DNA of 64,000 nucleotides from Paeniglutamicibacter gangotriensis Lz1y (GCF_000348945.1 NZ_AOCK01000003.1:124001-188000); one strand, 5' to 3'. Shown: positions 43,769 through 53,555, numbered from the stretch's first letter. The notes: generated by a model from the letters alone, not told the origin. Program-made: numbers and translations.

Positions 43769-43811
43769 ATCCGAAGCATACCAAGGACAGGATATCCGAA
43801 GCTACGGATAT
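43767..43811 (-). promoter_or_regulatory. Operator repeats of the HigBA-type operon
   Basis: ATATCCGAAGC occurs at 43767 and again at 43792, where it forms an inverted repeat with CGGATAT (43805-43811). The first copy covers the toxin start codon. This is typical of binding by the HTH antitoxin. Confidence 0.55.
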
Positions 43812-44165
43812 CGGACATTCGGGATAACTTGAGTTCTGCTTCAGGAGCAAACAACGCTTCAGCCGGCGATGCGCCTTTTGCGACTGCCGTGATGACCCTT
43901 GGCGGAAATGTTTACCCACACCGGCTCACCTGCGATCAGGAACCAAACGGTTCCCCGACCAGCGGGACTGGCAACGCATTCCCGCGTACAGGTTCAATCA
44001 ACATCGGCCTGCCTGGACCGACCCCCGTATGGTTGGGGTCGGTGCCATGCTCACCTCAGGATGCGCGGCACCTAGCACGTCCGATGACTCCTTTTCACGT
44101 TGCCGATGGGAAAGCGAAACGGAGCCCGCGGCGCGTTCATCTCTCTGTTCCTTGCCGTGGAGGGC
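43812..44165. other. Intergenic region
   Basis: About 350 bases. No supported gene; open frames lack ribosome sites and family features. It includes the upstream side of the toxin-antitoxin promoter and the 3' flank of the membrane-protein gene. Confidence 0.4.
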
Positions 44166-45410
44166 TCAGTGGGTACCAAATGTCGTGCCCTGATTTTCTT
44201 CATCCAGTGCCACTGCAACTGCCAACGAACGTGCCGCCACCAGCTCAATCATTGCGGAGACGGCGAGGACCAGCATCAGTATCGCCAGCACCCAGAACAG
44301 CAAGCCGGCAACGGCAAGGTAAACACCGCTAAGCATGCTGTCGTGATAAAAGAACTCAGCCTGGCCTTCAACCTGACGCACATCCCCCGCCATGGTCAGC
44401 ATGGCACCGCCGGTATGGATTCCCATCGACCCCAGCACGGTCAGTAATCCTGCTCCGGAAACTCCGGCAACAAACTTGGCCTTTAGCGTGCGGGCCAGGT
44501 CGTCAATCTCCAGAATGCTCGGATCCACTGGCCTCGGTGACTGGGCCAGTGAACGCAGCAAGATGCCCACAGTGAGCAGAAGTACGAGGGCCACCACCAT
44601 GAGCGGGATACCGAAGAACCACCCGGGGAACAACGTCGATTCGGTTCCAGGGGTCAACGGCAGCCCGTATCCCCCATCCGGGGCAGCCGCCGAGCTGTTG
44701 CGTGGGACCACCAGCTGGGTAAATCTGCCCCAGCTGTCCGGACTGGAGTTCAGGCCGGTGACCACGAGCAATCCCACCAGCAAGAGGGCAGCGATCCCGG
44801 GGATGGCCAGGGCCCAGCGTGGACCAAAGCTCATGATGCCCCGCGGGCGTAGCGCCGCAGAATGAACCGCGAGCTCCCCGGCGGCAGCAGCACGGCGGCG
44901 GGCCAACAGCAGTGCCAACAGGCCCAAGACGACCAGCGCAGCAACCAAGGGCGAAATCCATCCCAACAATAATGGCCACGCGTCATTAACTTCCGGCGGG
45001 CCGATGGGCGCCTCCCCCAGCGCATCCATGCAGTGTTGAACCTCGGTCTCCGTGGCCCCGGAGCTTGACTCTGGCAACCTCTGGCAGGCCATGAAACCTT
45101 GGAAATTTTCCTCGGTTGCATCATAGTATGGCCCAAGATCCGCATCAGTCCGCGCCCTCAGCCAGACACTGGCGGCCACCCGCGACGCCAGGTAAACCGC
45201 AATCCCCGCACCCAGCGCCCAACCCGCGGCAGCACCCCATCCGGCCAGCAGCGTGGCGGCGGCTCTCCGGGTTGGCGAATCAAGTTTTGCGGTTTCCGCT
45301 TTGAGTTTGCCGCGGGTGCGCGGCACGGAGCGGATGACCACCCACACCAGACCCGCCACGAGGATCGTCGCTGCTATCAAAATCAGGTTCGTACTTGTCA
45401 GAATTTCCAT
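44166..45410 (-). CDS. Polytopic membrane protein of unknown function
   Basis: Protein of 414 aa with about seven TM helices, a large outside loop holding paired Cys (FMACQRLPE...VQHCMDALGE), and a second loop (about 205-250). Conserved-looking segment: ILEIDDLARTLKAKFVAGVSG. No family recognised with certainty. It lies 124 bases downstream of a GntR gene in the same direction, so it is the likely regulated partner, as with YtrA-type GntR operons. Confidence 0.75.
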   Translation of the reverse strand: MEILTSTNLILIAATILVAGLVWVVIRSVPRTRGKLKAETAKLDSPTRRAAATLLAGWGAAAGWALGAGIAVYLASRVAASVWLRARTDADLGPYYDATEENFQGFMACQRLPESSSGATETEVQHCMDALGEAPIGPPEVNDAWPLLLGWISPLVAALVVLGLLALLLARRRAAAAGELAVHSAALRPRGIMSFGPRWALAIPGIAALLLVGLLVVTGLNSSPDSWGRFTQLVVPRNSSAAAPDGGYGLPLTPGTESTLFPGWFFGIPLMVVALVLLLTVGILLRSLAQSPRPVDPSILEIDDLARTLKAKFVAGVSGAGLLTVLGSMGIHTGGAMLTMAGDVRQVEGQAEFFYHDSMLSGVYLAVAGLLFWVLAILMLVLAVSAMIELVAARSLAVAVALDEENQGTTFGTH

Positions 45411-45534
45411 CGTTCATCCCACCATGTGCCAGGACCCGCAGGGGTCCGCCATCCGCAGACTTCGACGCTGTGTCGATGCCCCGCCACCTGGCGTGCGGAC
45501 GCCGGCAGGTGGTGGCGGAGATGATACGAAATTT

Positions 45535-45957
45535 TCAGCTGGCCGTACGGTCCCACCCCACGGCGAGCAATCCCTGTGCCTGTTCGAGACTCAGGCCCGC
45601 GGTTTGGGCAGCATGGGCAAAAATCTGCGCCTCAACGAGTGCCGGTTCGGCCAGGCCCTGGCCCGGATTCACCCGAGTTCCGGCGGCCCTACCCGTGCGA
45701 ACCAGCCCCGCGGCCTCCAGATCCTTGTAGACTTTGGCCACCGTACCGGCGGCCAGACGCAGGTCTCCGGCGAGTTGCCGCACGGTGGGCAGCTTGGCGT
45801 TGGCCGGAAGTACTCCTCCGTGGATGAGCGCGGTGAGCTGACTGCGGACCTGTTCGGCTGGACCCGACGGATGGGCCGGGTCAACGATGATCGAGCCGGC
45901 TCCTATGGCTTGCTCGTTCAACGAAGTCGGTGGGCGGGAAATTCCGCCGGACGCCAT
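45535..45957 (-). CDS. GntR-family (YtrA-like) regulator
   Basis: Regulator of 140 aa. N-terminal GntR winged HTH (PAEQVRSQLTALIHGG, KLPTVRQLAGDLRLAAGTVAKV, EAAGLVRTGRAAGT) and a short C-terminal helical dimerisation tail, typical of the YtrA subgroup. ATG at 45957 is preferred; a GTG at 45969 is possible. The promoter and operator at 45987-46046 give a short leader consistent with either. Confidence 0.9.
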   Translation of the reverse strand: MASGGISRPPTSLNEQAIGAGSIIVDPAHPSGPAEQVRSQLTALIHGGVLPANAKLPTVRQLAGDLRLAAGTVAKVYKDLEAAGLVRTGRAAGTRVNPGQGLAEPALVEAQIFAHAAQTAGLSLEQAQGLLAVGWDRTAS

Positions 45958-45986
45958 CGACGCTTTCACGAATCCCACCCCCCCAA

Positions 45987-46046
45987 CTTGTATCAGTGCG
46001 ACAATACAAGCAGCCTTACCCCGTTGTGTCAAGACTCTGATACAAG
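45987..46046 (-). promoter_or_regulatory. Promoter and GntR operator
   Basis: On the minus strand TTGACA (46027-46032) and TTGTAT (46004-46009) are spaced by 17 bp. The -10 lies inside the inverted repeat CTTGTAT-N10-ATACAAG (45987-46010), and a third half-site ATACAAG sits at 46040-46046. This implies autorepression. Confidence 0.7.
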
Positions 46047-46229
46047 ACCGCAAATGGGCACGACCCAACTCTGAAGGCTTCCCCCGTGCTCTTGCAGAAG
46101 GAATGGGCGGAAGCTTCGACAGCTGATCCCGAGAGCGCGCCCGCGTTCAACGTGTACCTGGGATTGCTCGAATTCATGGGCTGAGCAGCACCGACATTTA
46201 CCCGTAGATAAGCGGCACCGGATAAACAA

Positions 46230-46277
46230 CGATGGCGTCGGCTCCCACCCCGTGAGGGATACGAACCGACGCCATCG
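46230..46277 (-). terminator. Terminator of the glyQS-GNAT operon
   Basis: A 12-bp perfect stem (CGATGGCGTCGG, 46230-46241 with 46266-46277) followed on the minus strand by TTGTTTAT. Confidence 0.8.
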
Positions 46278-46294
46278 GCGTTGACTGCTTGGTG

Positions 46295-47212
46295 TTACGC
46301 GGTCGCCACAATGTGCGTGGTGGCAATGACCGTCGCGTGCTTCGCGGCAACCAGCACGTCGATCAGCGAGGAAAGCACGACCATGGAACCGTCGACCTCC
46401 AGCTTCACCGGGTACTGGTGGGCCAGCATCGCCAGCATCCCGCGGATCGGCTCCGCCGAATCGTCTTGGCTCAGCTCCGGGTTCCAACCCAGCAACACAT
46501 CGGCCGGTGCGTCAACGCGTGCCGGGGTGTAGCTGATGGCAAAGGACAGGATCTTCCCGCCCTTGGCCTTGGGCCTGTCACGGAACACGATCACGCCCTG
46601 GGCTCCGGTGTTGTCATCGAGCAGCATCTTCTGCGCACTGCCCAACGTCATGTTCGCCGGATCCCAGCCGTGGATGGAGTTGTAGAACTCCACCACCAGC
46701 TTGGTCAGCTCGACGCTGCCGGTGCCGATGTCATCCAGGGTCAACCCGTCGTCATCGAAAAGCGGCAGCGCCAGGCCGCCGGGCTCCACCACGACGTCGC
46801 GGGCCACCTGGATTTCGCTCATGCCCAGCGAAGCACAGAACCCCGCGGCGGTGGCCGCGTCGGTTCCGGCGGTCACGGTGTAGCGGGCCTTGAGCTCGGC
46901 CGGCTGGTCCCGCGGAACCAAGGCGCGCAGACGCGTCACTAGTTCAGTGCCCAACCCGGTGCGCCGGTGTTCGCGCGCCACTTCCACATAGAGCCACAGC
47001 CGTGTGGGGTGCAGCGTGGAGGCGAACACCACGGCCGCGGCCACGGCGACACCCTGATCGGTGGCCACCAGTGCCCGGCTGAACGGTGCGTTCGAATCCT
47101 TGCGGAACATCGTCCGGTCCTGGTGGGCGTGCGGGGACGCCGGATCGCCGAGGATCTGCAGCAGTGCCAGGTCATCCCCGTCGGTCCAGGGGCGGAATTC
47201 GAGTCTCGACAT
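46295..47212 (-). CDS. Tandem GNAT-domain acetyltransferase
   Basis: Protein of 305 aa from MSRLEFRPWTDGDD (47212). The first GNAT domain (about 1-150) has VEVAREHRRTGLGTELVTRL, the acetyl-CoA P-loop R-R-T-G-L-G. The second half (about 160-300) is a weaker GNAT-like domain. It starts 4 bases after glyQS and ends at a terminator, so the two are one operon. Substrate unknown. Confidence 0.82.
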   Translation of the reverse strand: MSRLEFRPWTDGDDLALLQILGDPASPHAHQDRTMFRKDSNAPFSRALVATDQGVAVAAAVVFASTLHPTRLWLYVEVAREHRRTGLGTELVTRLRALVPRDQPAELKARYTVTAGTDAATAAGFCASLGMSEIQVARDVVVEPGGLALPLFDDDGLTLDDIGTGSVELTKLVVEFYNSIHGWDPANMTLGSAQKMLLDDNTGAQGVIVFRDRPKAKGGKILSFAISYTPARVDAPADVLLGWNPELSQDDSAEPIRGMLAMLAHQYPVKLEVDGSMVVLSSLIDVLVAAKHATVIATTHIVATA

Positions 47213-47216
47213 GGCC

Positions 47217-48602
47217 CTAGGCTCCGTTGAGGCGCTCGGAGAGGTAGCTGCGCACCTGATCCAGCGCCACACGTTCCTGCGTCATGGTGTCGCGGTCGCG
47301 GATGGTCACGGCCTGGTCTTCGAGGGTGTCGAAGTCCACGGTGATGCAGAACGGGGTACCAATCTCATCCTGGCGACGGTAGCGGCGGCCAATGGCCCCG
47401 GCATCGTCGAAGTCGATGTTCCAGGATTTGCGCAGCTCGGCGGCCAGTGCCTTGGCCTTCGGGGACAGGTCCTCGTTGCGCGAGAGCGGAAGCACCGCGG
47501 CCTTGACAGGTGCCAGGCGCGGATCGAGCTTCAGCACGGTGCGCTTGTCCACCCCGCCCTTGGCGTTCGGGGCCTCGTCCTCGACGTAGGCATCGACCAA
47601 GAAGGCCATCATCGAACGGGTCAGGCCGAAGGACGGCTCGATCACGTACGGGGTGTAACGCTCGCCGGTGGCCTGGTTGAAGTAGGACAGTTCGGTGCCC
47701 GAGGCCTTGGAGTGCGAGGAGAGGTCGTAGTCGGTGCGGTTGGCAACGCCCATGAGCTCGCCCCACTCCGAGCCCTGGAAGCCGAAGCGGTATTCGAAGT
47801 CGATGGTGGCCTCCGAGTAGTGGGCGCGCTCCCCGTCAGGGACATCGAAGCGGCGCAGGTTCTCCTCGTTGATGCCCAAGTCCAGGAACCAGGCCCAGCA
47901 GTCCTCGACCCAGGTATCAAAGAACGCCGGGGCGTCCTCGGGAGCGGTAAAGAACTCGATTTCCATCTGCTCGAACTCCCGGGTGCGGAAGATGAAGTTG
48001 CCCGGGGTGATCTCGTTGCGGAACGCCTTGCCGATCTGGCCGATGCCAAAGGGCGGCTTCTTGCGCGAGGCGGTGAGCACGTTGTTGAAGTTCACGAAGA
48101 TACCCTGGGCGGTTTCCGGGCGCATGTAGGCCATGCCGGCTGCGGTGTCGACAGGTCCCAGGAAGGTCTTCATCAGACCGGAGAACATTTGCGGTTCGGT
48201 GAACTGGCCCTTGGTGCCGCAGTCGGGGCAGGCGATTTCGCTCATGCCGTCGACCGGTTCGCGCTTCTTCTTGGTGACGAAGTTTTCCACGAGGTGGTCA
48301 TGACGGTGGCGCTTGTGGCAGGAGGTGCACTCGACCAGCGGGTCGGTGAATGTCGCGACGTGACCGGAGGCTTCCCAGACGGTCTTGGGCAGGATGATGG
48401 AGGAATCAAGGCCCACCATGTCCTCGCGTCCGCGGACGAAGGTCTGCCACCACTGACGCTTGATGTTTTCCTTCAGCTCGGTGCCCAAGGGTCCGTAGTC
48501 CCAAGCAGAGCGGGAGCCACCGTAGATTTCACCGGCCTGGAAAACGAAGCCGCGCCGTTTGGCGAGGGAAATGACTTGATCGAGCTTTGACTGAGGCGCC
48601 AT
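47217..48602 (-). CDS. glyQS: Glycine--tRNA ligase
   Basis: Class II dimeric GlyRS of 461 aa. Motif region [13 protein letters not shown] near the N-terminus, a zinc-binding-like insertion ([11 protein letters not shown] and [10 protein letters not shown]), [26 protein letters not shown], and the C-terminal anticodon domain. Full length for Actinobacteria. No T-box leader upstream. Confidence 0.97.
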   Translation of the reverse strand: MAPQSKLDQVISLAKRRGFVFQAGEIYGGSRSAWDYGPLGTELKENIKRQWWQTFVRGREDMVGLDSSIILPKTVWEASGHVATFTDPLVECTSCHKRHRHDHLVENFVTKKKREPVDGMSEIACPDCGTKGQFTEPQMFSGLMKTFLGPVDTAAGMAYMRPETAQGIFVNFNNVLTASRKKPPFGIGQIGKAFRNEITPGNFIFRTREFEQMEIEFFTAPEDAPAFFDTWVEDCWAWFLDLGINEENLRRFDVPDGERAHYSEATIDFEYRFGFQGSEWGELMGVANRTDYDLSSHSKASGTELSYFNQATGERYTPYVIEPSFGLTRSMMAFLVDAYVEDEAPNAKGGVDKRTVLKLDPRLAPVKAAVLPLSRNEDLSPKAKALAAELRKSWNIDFDDAGAIGRRYRRQDEIGTPFCITVDFDTLEDQAVTIRDRDTMTQERVALDQVRSYLSERLNGA

Positions 48603-48786
48603 AACAACTCCAATGGTTCACGAGGCCGCTGGTTGCGGTCCGTTTTGGGCGAAAACATACCCGCTAAGCCTAACGTGTTTGCCAACTGAAGTCCGAGTTT
48701 AGCTTCCGCCGCCGCTCCTCCTCAGTACAGCGCCCCGACCACGGCAGTGGGAAGACGCGCCCGAGAAGAATGTTGCAACCGGTGTC

Positions 48787-49776
48787 TTAACTCCGTAGTC
48801 GCCGAAGCATGCTGCCGGGAGTCGATGCCAGGGCCACCGCGGTCAGGGTCAGCAGCGTCCCGGCGACGGTAGCTGCATTAACGACGGAGCCGGGGGCAGG
48901 CACGATCACGTCGATGAGCAGCGAGCCCACCAGCTGCCCACAGATCATTCCCAATCCGGTCAACAGTACTCCCAGGTGTTTGACCAGGAACGCGGAAAGC
49001 CCGATGAACACACATCCCAGTGGACCACCGAGGTAGTACCACCATTGCGTAGGCAACGCTTCAGGTTGGCCGGTGATCGGAAGCCTGACCAGCAGCAGGA
49101 TGCTCAGCAGGATTCCGCCGACCAGGAAGTTCACCAGCGTCGCGGCCACCGGTGTCCCATAGACCTGCGCTTGGACCCCGTTCATCGCTGCCTGGAACCC
49201 CATGAGGAAACCCACCACCAAGGGAATGGCCATCGGCACGAGCAATGTGGCGATTTCGGCTGCCGAACCCATACGCGGGCTCACAGCCCACACCACCCCT
49301 GCGATGGTCAGCCCGGCTCCCAACCCGCGGATCACGCTGATGCGCCTGCGTCCGCCGGGCCCGAAGCCGAGCGTGTCAACCAACAACGAGCCCAGGGTCT
49401 GGCCGGTAACGATCGAGACGGTGAACAGTGCGACACCCAGCAACGGCACCGTCAACGTTTGCGAGATCACCACGAAGGAGCCAACACAACCGGCAGTCAA
49501 GTACCAGCGAGGGAATCGTTTCTCCCGCAAGGCCCGCGGAATGGACATGGCACCCGCCCGAGCCCGGGGAAACACCAAGGACACGATGACCAACAGGATG
49601 AGCCCAGTGGTGAAACTGACAAGCGAGGCAGCGACCGGGTCGCCGAGCCGGATGCCCAGGGCCCCGTTGACACGGCTTTGGATCGGCATGGTCAGCCCGG
49701 CTAGAACCGCGCTCGCCAGGTACAGGGGCGCCAGTGAGCGTCCCTGCCTTCCCGTGGTTGCTGGTGATGAATTCAT
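48787..49776 (-). CDS. DMT-type transporter, DUF606 family
   Basis: Membrane protein of 329 aa with about ten TM helices in two DUF606 repeats: LTMPIQSRVNGALGIRLGDP and IPLVVGFLMGFQAAMNGVQAQVYG. It overlaps the upstream paralogue by 4 bases. Such proteins are often split into two half-size genes; here each is full-size. Substrate unknown. Confidence 0.85.
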   Translation of the reverse strand: MNSSPATTGRQGRSLAPLYLASAVLAGLTMPIQSRVNGALGIRLGDPVAASLVSFTTGLILLVIVSLVFPRARAGAMSIPRALREKRFPRWYLTAGCVGSFVVISQTLTVPLLGVALFTVSIVTGQTLGSLLVDTLGFGPGGRRRISVIRGLGAGLTIAGVVWAVSPRMGSAAEIATLLVPMAIPLVVGFLMGFQAAMNGVQAQVYGTPVAATLVNFLVGGILLSILLLVRLPITGQPEALPTQWWYYLGGPLGCVFIGLSAFLVKHLGVLLTGLGMICGQLVGSLLIDVIVPAPGSVVNAATVAGTLLTLTAVALASTPGSMLRRLRS

Positions 49777-50753
49777 TTACTCTTCCGTGCCGTCCACCGC
49801 GGTCGGCCGTTGGGCTGCCAAGAGGCCACCAACACCGCCAGCAGGGTTACCAATGTTCCAATAATTTCATTGGCGCCCACCTTTTCGGGCGTCAGGATCA
49901 GGTCCATGACCAGCGAGCCCACTAATTGCCCGGTGACCAACCCGATGCCCAGTACCAGTGCACCGAGCTTGGGTACCAAGGTCACACCCGTGACCACAAA
50001 CATGATCCCCAGGGGCCCCGCCAGGTACATCCACCACAGCGGCACCGTCGCGAATCCAAAGCTCTCGATCTCCAGCACCGCGAGGATCACCATGGCCACG
50101 AGCAGGCCGGCCGTGGCAGCCAGATAGTTCAGCGCGGTGGCAGTGGTCGTGGAACGGTAGCCTTGGCCGGCGCGGCCGTTCATGGATTGTTGGAAACTCA
50201 CCAAGAGCCCGGCCCCGATGGCCACCAGCAGGGAGACCCAGGCCAAAGACGATTCAGAGGTACGTTCCCCGGTCCCCCATGCGGCGATGACAGCACCAAT
50301 CACCAGCAGTGCAGCGCCGAGGATCCGGATGCGAGTCACCGGCTGCTTGCCAGCCGGACTGAACCCGATCACGTCGATCACGATACTGGCGAGTGTCCGC
50401 GCGCCGACGACAGCCACGGCGAAGAGCGCCAGGCCGATGTTGCTAACGCTCATGGCCTGGGCAACCATGTAATACGCCCCCACGAATCCTGCCAGCAGGA
50501 ACCAACGAGGAATCGTCCGATCGCGCCAGACGGTACCAAAGCGTTTCCAGCCCGCACGCGCCCCAGGAAGCACAAAGCTGGCAACCAGCAGGCAGGCCAG
50601 GGAAACCACGCTACTGATCATCGCCGCGGCAAAGTATCCGCCCAGATATCCGGCCGCTTGGGACGTGATCATGGCCTGCAGGGGCATCAGCATGCCGGCC
50701 GAACCGGCTATCGCCAACGAAAACGCGCGTGTGCGGGGTTCGTGGCTTTCCAC
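49773..50753 (-). CDS. DMT-type transporter, DUF606 family
   Basis: Paralogue of 326 aa of the downstream gene, with MLMPLQAMITSQAAGYLGGY and LLVSFQQSMNGRAGQGYRST at equivalent positions. It heads the two-gene operon. Tandem duplication or a heterodimeric transporter are both possible. Confidence 0.85.
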   Translation of the reverse strand: MESHEPRTRAFSLAIAGSAGMLMPLQAMITSQAAGYLGGYFAAAMISSVVSLACLLVASFVLPGARAGWKRFGTVWRDRTIPRWFLLAGFVGAYYMVAQAMSVSNIGLALFAVAVVGARTLASIVIDVIGFSPAGKQPVTRIRILGAALLVIGAVIAAWGTGERTSESSLAWVSLLVAIGAGLLVSFQQSMNGRAGQGYRSTTTATALNYLAATAGLLVAMVILAVLEIESFGFATVPLWWMYLAGPLGIMFVVTGVTLVPKLGALVLGIGLVTGQLVGSLVMDLILTPEKVGANEIIGTLVTLLAVLVASWQPNGRPRWTARKSK

Positions 50754-50898
50754 GGCTCTCCTCGGGGACGGGATTCGTACTATTGAAACTTACGCCGAAG
50801 TGCCCGGGGGGCCGGCATTGTGTCTTTCACAGCACATTGTGGGCATTTGGTGCCGTTCGGGTGCGACACAGCGGACCGGCATGCACCATGATGGAGGC

Positions 50899-51126
50899 AT
50901 GGCAAAATCCGAATCATTCCATATCCAGATCCGCGACGAGTCGATTCGATTGGGCCAGCTGCTAAAGCTTGCCTCGTTCGCCGAAGACGGATTCCACGCC
51001 AAGCAAATGATTGAAGACGGCATGGTGACCGTCAACGGCGAAGTCGATACCCGCCGTGGCGCCCAGATCCGTAACGGCGACATCGTGCGCGTCAACGGCG
51101 AGTCAGTCATCGTCGAGACGGCATAG
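50899..51126 (+). CDS. RNA-binding S4-domain protein
   Basis: Protein of 75 aa consisting of one S4 RNA-binding domain (YaaA/YbcJ-like): IRLGQLLKLASFAEDG, AKQMIEDGMVTVNGEV, RRGAQIRNGDIVRVNG. GGAGG lies directly before the ATG at 50899; an ATG at 50881 is the alternative. It probably binds rRNA or tRNA; the target is unknown. Ends at a strong terminator. Confidence 0.9.
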   Translation: MAKSESFHIQIRDESIRLGQLLKLASFAEDGFHAKQMIEDGMVTVNGEVDTRRGAQIRNGDIVRVNGESVIVETA

Positions 51127-51222
51127 TTCCCCACTGCGAACCGGCAGCGGTCAACGGTCTTTCCAGCTGACCGCCGCATCCCCATGCTTAAACGAGGACA
51201 GGCAGCCGTGCGACTTCGTTAT

Positions 51223-51259
51223 TTTTGGGCCTCCCGCTATCCGAGCGGGAGGCCCAAAA
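51223..51259. terminator. Bidirectional terminator
   Basis: Perfect 16-bp stem TTTTGGGCCTCCCGCT (51223-51238 with 51244-51259) with an ATCCG loop and T or A runs on both sides. It lies between convergent genes. Confidence 0.93.
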
Positions 51260-51331
51260 CTTTCCGCTTGCACCCATTGGAACAATACAAACGGCAGGGT
51301 TCAATGCGTCAATAACTTACCGCAGGAACAC

Positions 51332-51988
51332 TCAGGCGGTCGCGCCCTTCAAGACAACATGGCTCAGGAACTCGTGCACATGTGCCATTTCCTGCGCATT
51401 GACCGAATGGAGCATGTTCGAGTAGAGCACCTTGGTGACATGAACATCATTGGTCGCCCACGCATGGGTGTATTCGATCTTGTCCGGGGTGATGACCGGA
51501 TCGGCCTGGTCGCGGCCCCAGAATACGGGCTTGTTCATTTTCTTGAGCGATTCATCTTGGAAGAAGCCTTCGCCCTCCTCCGGTACGGCAAACCCGGACA
51601 GTCCGATCACCGTGGTGATGGCTTCTGGCTGGTGGCGTAGCAGCGAGGTTGCCACGGCCATGCCCATCGAGAAGCCCAACAGGCTGACCGAGGAATGCTG
51701 CTTGGAAACTGGTTCCAGCCACTCCCACAAGTCGGCAATGGACTGTTTGACCGCATCGAACGAGTAATCCAGGTCCTGCATCAGCGGGAACCAAGTATAT
51801 CCCGGGCCCAGGGCCTGCGGCGCCCGGACCGAGGCGATGGTGAACTCCTCGGGCAGCATGGGGGCCAGCCCCATCAGATCTTCCTCATTGGAGAGGTAGC
51901 CGTGCAGGAGCACCAACAGCGGGGTGCCGGCGCGCTCGGTTTCCGGGCGCGACCAAATGACAGTGGGGTTCCAACTAGTTTCACTCAC
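51332..51988 (-). CDS. Alpha/beta hydrolase (phospholipase/carboxylesterase type)
   Basis: Esterase of 218 aa, YpfH/serine-hydrolase-like. Oxyanion region LLVLLHGYLSNEEDL, nucleophile elbow LLGFSMGMA (GFSMG), acid region RDQADPVITPDK and a late His near residue 205. Start GTG at 51988 (VSETSWNPT) is tentative; a TTG at 52000 is also in frame. Substrate unknown. Confidence 0.85.
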   Translation of the reverse strand: MSETSWNPTVIWSRPETERAGTPLLVLLHGYLSNEEDLMGLAPMLPEEFTIASVRAPQALGPGYTWFPLMQDLDYSFDAVKQSIADLWEWLEPVSKQHSSVSLLGFSMGMAVATSLLRHQPEAITTVIGLSGFAVPEEGEGFFQDESLKKMNKPVFWGRDQADPVITPDKIEYTHAWATNDVHVTKVLYSNMLHSVNAQEMAHVHEFLSHVVLKGATA

Positions 51989-52080
51989 CCGACCAGTCAA
52001 GCAGGTTTTAGGCCGCTTCGAGGAATGTGCTCGTAACCTACGCTTGGGTAACTAACGTATTCTTTGATAGGAATAAGTTT

Positions 52081-52941
52081 GTGAACAACATCAACGAAAC
52101 GTCTTCCGAGGATTCGACCGCCCTCAACACCACGCTGCACCCCTGGCGCCGCTACGTGGCACTGGGCGATTCCTTCACGGAAGGCATCGGCGATGTCGAT
52201 GCCAAAAGTCCCGGAGGATACCGCGGGTGGGCCGATCGCTTGGCCGAACAACTCAGTCACGGGGTCGAGGACTTCGCCTATGCGAATCTGGCGATCCGCG
52301 GCCGCCTCATCACCCAGATTTTTGATGAACAGGCCGCGCCGGCCCTGGAACTCAAACCCGACCTCATCAGCCTGTGTGCCGGAGGCAACGACGTCATCCG
52401 TCCGGGCGGGGACCCGGACGCCATTGCCGACAAGCTCGATGCCTTGATGCGTGTGCTGGCCACCTCGCGTGCCACCATCTTGCTCTTCACCGGTCCCGAC
52501 ATCCGCGATACCCCGGTGCTCGGTGGCATTCGAGGCAAGGTTGCCATCTACAACGAGAACCTGCGCACCATTGCCGCACGCTACGACGCGGTCGTGGCCG
52601 ATATGTGGTCACTGCGCGACCTGCATGAGACCCGCATGTGGGCCCCCGACCGACTGCACTTCTCCCCCATGGGCCACCACACCATTGCCGCCATGGCCTT
52701 GGACGCGCTGAATGTGCCCCACAATCTTGAACATGTCGGTCCAAACGATGTGGAACCGAAAACCTGGCAAGATGCCAGACGCGATGACTTCGTCTGGGCG
52801 CGCACCCATTTAGCGCCGTGGGTGCTCCGCCGCATTCGCCACCAATCTTCCGGCGACGGCATCACCGCCAAGCGCCCGCTCGCGGTTCCCTTCACCGAAC
52901 AGCCGCCGAACTCCTCACTGGGCAACGGCCCGGCTATCTAG
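52081..52941 (+). CDS. SGNH/GDSL hydrolase
   Basis: Hydrolase of 286 aa. Block I YVALGDSFTEGIGD (catalytic Ser), block III LCAGGNDVI, block V DRLHFSPMGHH (Asp and His). No signal peptide, so cytoplasmic. GTG at 52081 chosen because AGGA lies 8 nt upstream. Esterase or lipase on an unknown substrate. Confidence 0.9.
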   Translation: MNNINETSSEDSTALNTTLHPWRRYVALGDSFTEGIGDVDAKSPGGYRGWADRLAEQLSHGVEDFAYANLAIRGRLITQIFDEQAAPALELKPDLISLCAGGNDVIRPGGDPDAIADKLDALMRVLATSRATILLFTGPDIRDTPVLGGIRGKVAIYNENLRTIAARYDAVVADMWSLRDLHETRMWAPDRLHFSPMGHHTIAAMALDALNVPHNLEHVGPNDVEPKTWQDARRDDFVWARTHLAPWVLRRIRHQSSGDGITAKRPLAVPFTEQPPNSSLGNGPAI

Positions 52942-53119
52942 GGCACCTCGCGGAAGCTGCCGAAACAACCCTGCAGACTCATGAAATGACTTGTCACGGT
53001 CGGAACACGATTCATGGATCCGCTACCGATCACCCGGGGCCTGTGGTCTACTATTTTCATGCGTCGAGTAGATGCGTCTCCGGCAGGACCGGGGCAGACA
53101 CCGGAAGAGCGGCTGAAAC

Positions 53120-53497
53120 ATGACCTTTTCAGACATGTCCATGGACGAGCAGGAGATGGTGGATTTCGGCTACGTCGAGTCCGATCCATTCATAGGTCCA
53201 AGCTCGGCCTTCGGTGCGATGTCAATCTTTATGAGCGTCTTCGTCGTGGTCTTCGTCGCAGTAGTCATTTTCATCATCTTTGTGGCGATCCGGAACTACA
53301 AGGCAAGCAAGAAAGCGGGCCTGGATCCCTTTACCCTGCAAACAGAGCTTGCCGTGCGTGCGGCCAATTCGCAGATGCTTGCCCCGCGGCAAAGCCGTGA
53401 GAAGCGTTTGGCGGAACTCGAGGACCTCTTGGCCCGGCAGGTGATCACTCGCGAGGAATACGCGCAGGCCCGGATGAAGATCCTGACCGAGGATTAA
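53120..53497 (+). CDS. SHOCT-domain membrane protein
   Basis: Protein of 125 aa with one TM helix (about 30-57, very Val/Phe/Ile-rich) and a C-terminal SHOCT domain (RLAELEDLLARQVITREEYAQ). SHOCT segments are common oligomerisation or anchoring modules. Function unknown. A long terminator follows at once. Confidence 0.85.
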   Translation: MTFSDMSMDEQEMVDFGYVESDPFIGPSSAFGAMSIFMSVFVVVFVAVVIFIIFVAIRNYKASKKAGLDPFTLQTELAVRAANSQMLAPRQSREKRLAELEDLLARQVITREEYAQARMKILTED

Positions 53498-53501
53498 AGG
53501 A

Positions 53502-53555
53502 AGTAGGCGGGTATGTTCCCGAAGAAGTTGCTCTTCGGGAACATGCCCGCCTACT
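53502..53555. terminator. Bidirectional terminator
   Basis: A 24-bp stem with a single G-U pair (53502-53525 with 53532-53555) and a 6-nt loop. It serves the SHOCT gene and metX. Confidence 0.93.

Noticed and set aside
43829-44332. 167-aa plus-strand frame between the toxin-antitoxin pair and the membrane protein
   Set aside because: Overlaps the 3' end of the opposite-strand gene; no ribosome site or family features.
48603-48786. Possible T-box leader upstream of glyQS
   Set aside because: No T-box consensus sequence or specifier stem is visible.
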